From positions 3,587 through 67,586 of the forward strand of contig JAVHPJ010000028.1 in assembly GCA_036170535.1 (NCBI GenBank): a stretch of DNA of 64,000 bases. The letters run 5' to 3'. The notes below the pieces were generated by a model, which worked only from the letters and a program-made list of their open reading frames with translations, was not told the origin of the DNA and searched no databases. Shown one piece after another: positions 60,778-64,000 of the stretch. Both the position numbers and the translations under genes were made by a program. Numbering within the stretch: the stretch's first letter is position 1; each line of letters opens with the position of its first letter. This DNA is from SSF53 sp036170535 (lineage in GTDB: Bacteria; Spirochaetota; Leptospiria; Leptospirales; Leptonemataceae).

Positions 60778-62217
60778 ATGGAATACCGCGAAACTCTCGC
60801 CGCCGTCGCATACCTTGTGTCGGCGGTGCTCTTTGTCATATCGATCAAACGCCTGAGCGCAGTTCGCACCGCGCGGCAGGGCAACTTCCTGGCGGCGCTG
60901 GGCATGTTTATTGCCGTCGTGGTGACGCTCTTCAATCAGGGCATCGTTCGCTACGAGATGATCATATTTGGCATCTTAATCGGCACTCTGGCCGGCGCCT
61001 GGATGTCCATCAAAGTTCAGATGACGGGCATGCCGCAAATGGTCGCCGTACTCAATGGCTTTGGCGGCCTCGCTTCGCTGCTTGTTGCGGCCGCTGAATA
61101 CGAGGCGGGCCATAGCAGCGATTTTTTCACGCTGCTCACGATCTTCCTGTCGGTGCTGGTTGGCGGTGTTACCTTCACGGGTTCAATGATCGCCTTCGGA
61201 AAATTGCAGGGGCTCGTCACCGAAAAAAGCGTAATGTTTCCGGGGCAGCACTACTTTAATCTCTTCCTTTTAGTGGTATCTTGCGTCATAGGCGCCATGA
61301 TCAGCGTCGAATATGATGCGCTGAATAATTTCTGGTACAACAGCTTTGGTTCGCCGGCGCCCAGCAAAGAACTCCTCATTATCAGCATCAGCGTGATCTC
61401 GCTGGTGTTGGGCATACTGCTGGTTATCCCGATCGGCGGCGCAGACATGCCGGTCGTAATCTCGCTCTTGAACTCCTATTCCGGAATCGCGGCGGCCATG
61501 ACCGGATTTGTGCTGTTGAATACGGTGCTGATCGTGACCGGAGCGCTCGTGGGCGCCTCGGGCATTATTCTCACGCAGATCATGTGTAAGAGCATGAATC
61601 GCTCTTTGTTGAACGTCCTGCTGGGCGGCTTTGGCAATGCGCCGACCGTCGCGTCCAGCACGGCCGGCGGCAAGCAGATCATCATCAAAGAAGTCGGCGT
61701 GGAAGAATGCGCTCTGCTTTTCGATTCCGCCGCTTCCGTGATCGTTGTGCCGGGCTACGGCATGGCGGTCGCGCAGGCGCAACACGTCGTGCGCGAGCTG
61801 AGCGAGCAGCTGGAAAAACGCGGCGCTACGGTAAAGTTCGCAATCCATCCCGTCGCCGGTCGCATGCCCGGCCACATGAACGTATTGCTCGCAGAAGCGA
61901 ACGTGCCCTACGAAAAACTCTACGAGATGGATAACATCAACGATGAGTTCGCCAATACGGACGTATGTCTTGTCATTGGCGCGAATGACGTCACCAATCC
62001 GGCGGCGCGCCACGACCAGGGCAGTCCGATTTACGGCATGCCGATTCTGAATTGCGACAAAGCGCGCACCGTCGTAGTTGTAAAACGGTCCATGAAGCCG
62101 GGCTACGCCGGCATCGACAACGAACTCTACGGCTTTGACAACTGTCTGATGTACTTCGGGGATGCGAAAGACGCAATCGGCAAACTGGTTGCGGAAATCA
62201 AAACCCTGGCGCACTGA
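60778..62217 (+). CDS. pntB: NAD(P) transhydrogenase beta subunit
   Basis: The 479-residue protein has eight or nine membrane helices (domain IIb, about 1-290) and the soluble NADP(H)-binding domain III. Domain III is marked by VIVVPGYGMAVAQAQHVVRE, VKFAIHPVAGRMPGHMNVLL, LVIGANDVTNPAARHDQGSP and VVVVKRSMKPGYAGIDNELY. It couples hydride transfer from NADH to NADP+ to proton flow. It begins 38 bp after pntAb. A palindrome spans its stop and the convergent stop of the next gene. Confidence 0.95.
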   Translation: MEYRETLAAVAYLVSAVLFVISIKRLSAVRTARQGNFLAALGMFIAVVVTLFNQGIVRYEMIIFGILIGTLAGAWMSIKVQMTGMPQMVAVLNGFGGLASLLVAAAEYEAGHSSDFFTLLTIFLSVLVGGVTFTGSMIAFGKLQGLVTEKSVMFPGQHYFNLFLLVVSCVIGAMISVEYDALNNFWYNSFGSPAPSKELLIISISVISLVLGILLVIPIGGADMPVVISLLNSYSGIAAAMTGFVLLNTVLIVTGALVGASGIILTQIMCKSMNRSLLNVLLGGFGNAPTVASSTAGGKQIIIKEVGVEECALLFDSAASVIVVPGYGMAVAQAQHVVRELSEQLEKRGATVKFAIHPVAGRMPGHMNVLLAEANVPYEKLYEMDNINDEFANTDVCLVIGANDVTNPAARHDQGSPIYGMPILNCDKARTVVVVKRSMKPGYAGIDNELYGFDNCLMYFGDAKDAIGKLVAEIKTLAH

Positions 62218-62237
62218 TCCGCTGCGCAGCGAATCAG
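62214..62237. terminator. 24-bp palindrome covering both convergent stop codons
   Basis: CTGATC-CGCTGCGCAGCG-AATCAG is symmetric except for one pair and contains the pntB stop (62215-62217) and the complement of the cNMP-protein stop (62234-62236). It could be a bidirectional terminator, although it lacks T tracts. Confidence 0.4.
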
Positions 62238-62872
62238 ATCAGGCTTTTGCGGCGTGCCGCGACCAGACGGCTGAAGTCGTTGATATTTTTGATGACAATG
62301 CGGTCGGCGAACAGTTCCAACTTGCCCTGCTTTACAAAGCCGCTGACCACGCGCTGGGCGTCGGCCGCCGGCGATCCGCACCAGTTGGCCACGTCGTCCA
62401 CCGTCACGGTAAATATCATTTGAGTCTTCTGGCCGTAGTGCGGATCCTTTTCCGCGAGCATGCAGAAAACGTCGGCCACCTTGGACTGAATGTCGTCCAG
62501 GAGCAGGATTTGCAGACGCCGGCGCGCATCGTTAATGCGCTGGGCGAAGATGAGCATAAGACGATAGGCAAGCTGCGGCTGACCGTTCATTAAGGAATCA
62601 AAGTTCACGCGGTTAAAGCGCAGTGCGCGAATCCGATCCACGGCAATCGCCGATGCGCTGCGCGGCTCTTCTTCGAGGATCGCCATCTCGCCAAAAAAAT
62701 CACCGGCCGCCAGCACATCGAGAGTCTTCTGCGTGTTCCCCACGGTCTTGGTGATCTTTACCCGTCCTTCCAGGATAAAAAAACAGTCGTTGCCTGGCTC
62801 GTATTCGCAGAATACAATCTGGCCCGGGTCGAAATAGACGCCGAATTTTTCGAATAGCGATTCGGGCAGCAT
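62234..62872 (-). CDS. Crp/Fnr-family cyclic-nucleotide-binding regulator
   Basis: The 212-residue protein has a cNMP-binding beta-roll (about residues 8-125), with GNDCFFILEGRVKITKTVGN and the phosphate-binding cassette-like GDFFGEMAILEEEPRSASAI. A dimerisation helix and a C-terminal winged helix follow (VDDVANWCGSPAADAQRVVS, GFVKQGKLELFADRIVIK). The GEMAILxxxPRSAS pattern fits cAMP or cGMP binding. It probably binds DNA as a dimer. It lies 1 bp downstream of the cNMP-TPR gene and is cotranscribed with it. Confidence 0.88.
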   Translation of the reverse strand: MLPESLFEKFGVYFDPGQIVFCEYEPGNDCFFILEGRVKITKTVGNTQKTLDVLAAGDFFGEMAILEEEPRSASAIAVDRIRALRFNRVNFDSLMNGQPQLAYRLMLIFAQRINDARRRLQILLLDDIQSKVADVFCMLAEKDPHYGQKTQMIFTVTVDDVANWCGSPAADAQRVVSGFVKQGKLELFADRIVIKNINDFSRLVAARRKSLI

Positions 62873-62873
62873 A

Positions 62874-63956
62874 TCAGCCGAGCGCCTCCAATCGTTTACG
62901 GGCCTGCATGGTCACATCGTCGGGCGGCGGCATGGTTGCGACCTTGTGGTACAGGGTGCGCGCGCGCTCCGAGTTGCCCTGCGCCTCTGCAATGACGCCC
63001 ATCTGATAAATTGTTTCCTTCACAAACTCGCCCGTGGGAAACTTCTTGATGTAATTCGAGAACTGCTGACTGGCTTCGTCGTAACGATGCAGGCGAACCA
63101 ATGCGACGCCGCGCTCGTAATGCGCCTGATTGAACATAGCCTGCTCTTCGGCATTGCGCAGCGTTTGAAATGCGATACACTCGTCGAAGCCTTTGAGCGC
63201 GTCTTCGTTGCGAGTTTCTGAAATCGCCTGCATCGCCGCTTCGAAGACGGTTCGGATGGACTTGTCCACTTTGGGCGGAGCGGCTTTAGGCGCGACATTC
63301 AGAGCGAAGGGATCATCCAGAGCTGCGTCGGCCGACATCATGCCCATGTCAAAAGTCGCCGCGCGTTTTTCCGGCGGTTCAGAAAGCTCTTCCATTTCCG
63401 GCGGCGGATAATGCACGGGAAAAGTGAGGCCCTTCTTCGCGCTCTGCAGCATCTCCTGTGCGCGTCGCACATTCTTCCCGTTTGGATTATACTCAATATA
63501 CTTGTTGAATGCGTAAACGGCGTGATCGATCGCGCCATTGCGATAAAAGGATTCCGCGACGTTCAGGAGTTCAAACGCGGGATTACGCACGGCGCCCGCT
63601 TTGAGGATGTCGCGCACCTGCCGGTGGATGTCGCGCAACTGACGGGAAAACACGCGCAGCATCTTCATGATCAGCCGCGTATTTTTCATCGCGTACTGTT
63701 CGAACTCCGGAAGCTTGAACACGACCAGCGTCGTCTTGCCCAGCACCTGCGCAGTTTCTTCGCGGGGGAAACGCGCCAGACTCGATTTAACGCCGAAAAA
63801 CTCGCCCAGCTTCACTTCTTCTTTGATTTCTTCGCCCGTATCCAGAGCCGTGGAAATCAGCGCGACACGGCCTTTCTGCAGAATATAGATCTCGTCGCCT
63901 ACGTCCCCCTGGAAGTAGACAATCGATCCGCCATTGTAGTTGCGAGCTATGGGCAT
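62874..63956 (-). CDS. cNMP-binding protein with C-terminal TPR-like repeats
   Basis: The 360-residue protein has an N-terminal cNMP-binding fold (GGSIVYFQGDVGDEIYILQK, GRVALISTALDTGEEI, KLGEFFGVKSSLARFPREET). Here the phosphate-binding cassette lacks the usual Arg-Ser-Ala pattern (RFPREETAQ). Two helical TPR-like regions (about 120-175 and 225-355) are split by a Pro-rich linker (FPVHYPPPEMEELSEPPEKR). There is no DNA-binding domain. It resembles cNMP/TPR proteins common in Leptospira. I infer a scaffold that works with the Crp-like protein encoded 1 bp downstream. Only 44 bp of upstream sequence is in the window. Confidence 0.85.
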   Translation of the reverse strand: MPIARNYNGGSIVYFQGDVGDEIYILQKGRVALISTALDTGEEIKEEVKLGEFFGVKSSLARFPREETAQVLGKTTLVVFKLPEFEQYAMKNTRLIMKMLRVFSRQLRDIHRQVRDILKAGAVRNPAFELLNVAESFYRNGAIDHAVYAFNKYIEYNPNGKNVRRAQEMLQSAKKGLTFPVHYPPPEMEELSEPPEKRAATFDMGMMSADAALDDPFALNVAPKAAPPKVDKSIRTVFEAAMQAISETRNEDALKGFDECIAFQTLRNAEEQAMFNQAHYERGVALVRLHRYDEASQQFSNYIKKFPTGEFVKETIYQMGVIAEAQGNSERARTLYHKVATMPPPDDVTMQARKRLEALG

Positions 63957-64000
63957 GAGTGACTCTGTATCGTTCGTCTGATCTCTGGCTGATACTGGAC

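Noticed and set aside
1..64000. CRISPR arrays, tRNA or rRNA genes, integrases or transposases
   Set aside because: None seen on reading both strands; the only mobile-element hint is the 72-bp inverted-repeat unit at 24758-24829.

Overview
The window is about 64 kb of GC-rich, densely coded bacterial chromosome with roughly 50 genes. No tRNA, rRNA, CRISPR array, phage or intact insertion sequence was seen. The gene content points to a diderm spirochaete of the order Leptospirales, probably a high-GC relative of Leptonema or Turneriella. Supporting traits are a DUF1554 lipoprotein, several spirochaete-style lipoproteins, a small OmpA-type lipoprotein, LpxC, two membrane SpoIIE phosphatases joined or coupled to TPR proteins, and a cNMP-binding/TPR protein pair. 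This placement is inferred from family knowledge; no database was searched.

Layout. 1-6.3 kb: an edge-truncated lipoprotein (-), a penicillin-acylase-like Ntn hydrolase, a DUF3187-like protein and glgB. 6.3-10.5 kb: a four-gene minus-strand operon with overlapping ends (lipoprotein, MORN protein, HAMP-SpoIIE phosphatase, membrane TPR protein). 10.6-13.5 kb: DUF1554 lipoprotein, serS and tatD. 13.6-17.2 kb: a creB-creC-creD cluster with an exact cre-tag before creD; creC is frameshifted at a run of nine T. 17.3-20.4 kb: a TRAP transporter of the TakP type. 20.4-24.7 kb: a secreted hypothetical, a YaaR/DUF327-like protein, an M20 amidohydrolase and a cholesterol-oxidase-like GMC flavoprotein. 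24.8-29.2 kb: a hybrid histidine kinase, an ABC exporter and aroD.

29.3-33.5 kb: OmpA lipoprotein, RluA-type pseudouridine synthase, SDR, double CDGSH protein, and lpxC behind a near-perfect sigma-54 promoter. 33.6-38.2 kb: a 1081-residue SpoIIE-TPR receptor followed closely by an adenosine-deaminase-like enzyme. 38.3-41.0 kb: a secreted hydrolase, a DUF1275 protein, then about 1 kb of decayed gene pieces (SDR, AraC, SRPBCC). 41.1-46.6 kb: an RND efflux pump behind a 24-bp palindrome, a VOC protein, vapBC and a glycosyltransferase. 46.6-50.4 kb (-): GH1 glycosidase, a beta-lactamase-fold lipoprotein and a small lipoprotein. 50.4-62.2 kb (+): a long co-directional run of VWA protein, NtrB-like kinase, NtrC-like sigma-54 activator, recO, a small membrane protein, a sterol-desaturase-family enzyme, argS, an alkyltransferase-like protein, MATE pump, pntAb and pntB. 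62.2-64 kb (-): two cNMP-binding proteins.

How it fits together. Signalling is over-represented: CreBC, a hybrid kinase, an NtrBC-like pair, two SpoIIE phosphatases and two cNMP-binding proteins. Envelope functions (LpxC, lipoproteins, OmpA protein, CreD, RND, MATE and ABC exporters) are their most likely targets. The best testable links are CreB to creD through the cre-tag and sigma-54 to lpxC. Many start codons lack a clear Shine-Dalgarno sequence, so starts were chosen from signal peptides, family N-termini and overlaps with neighbours.
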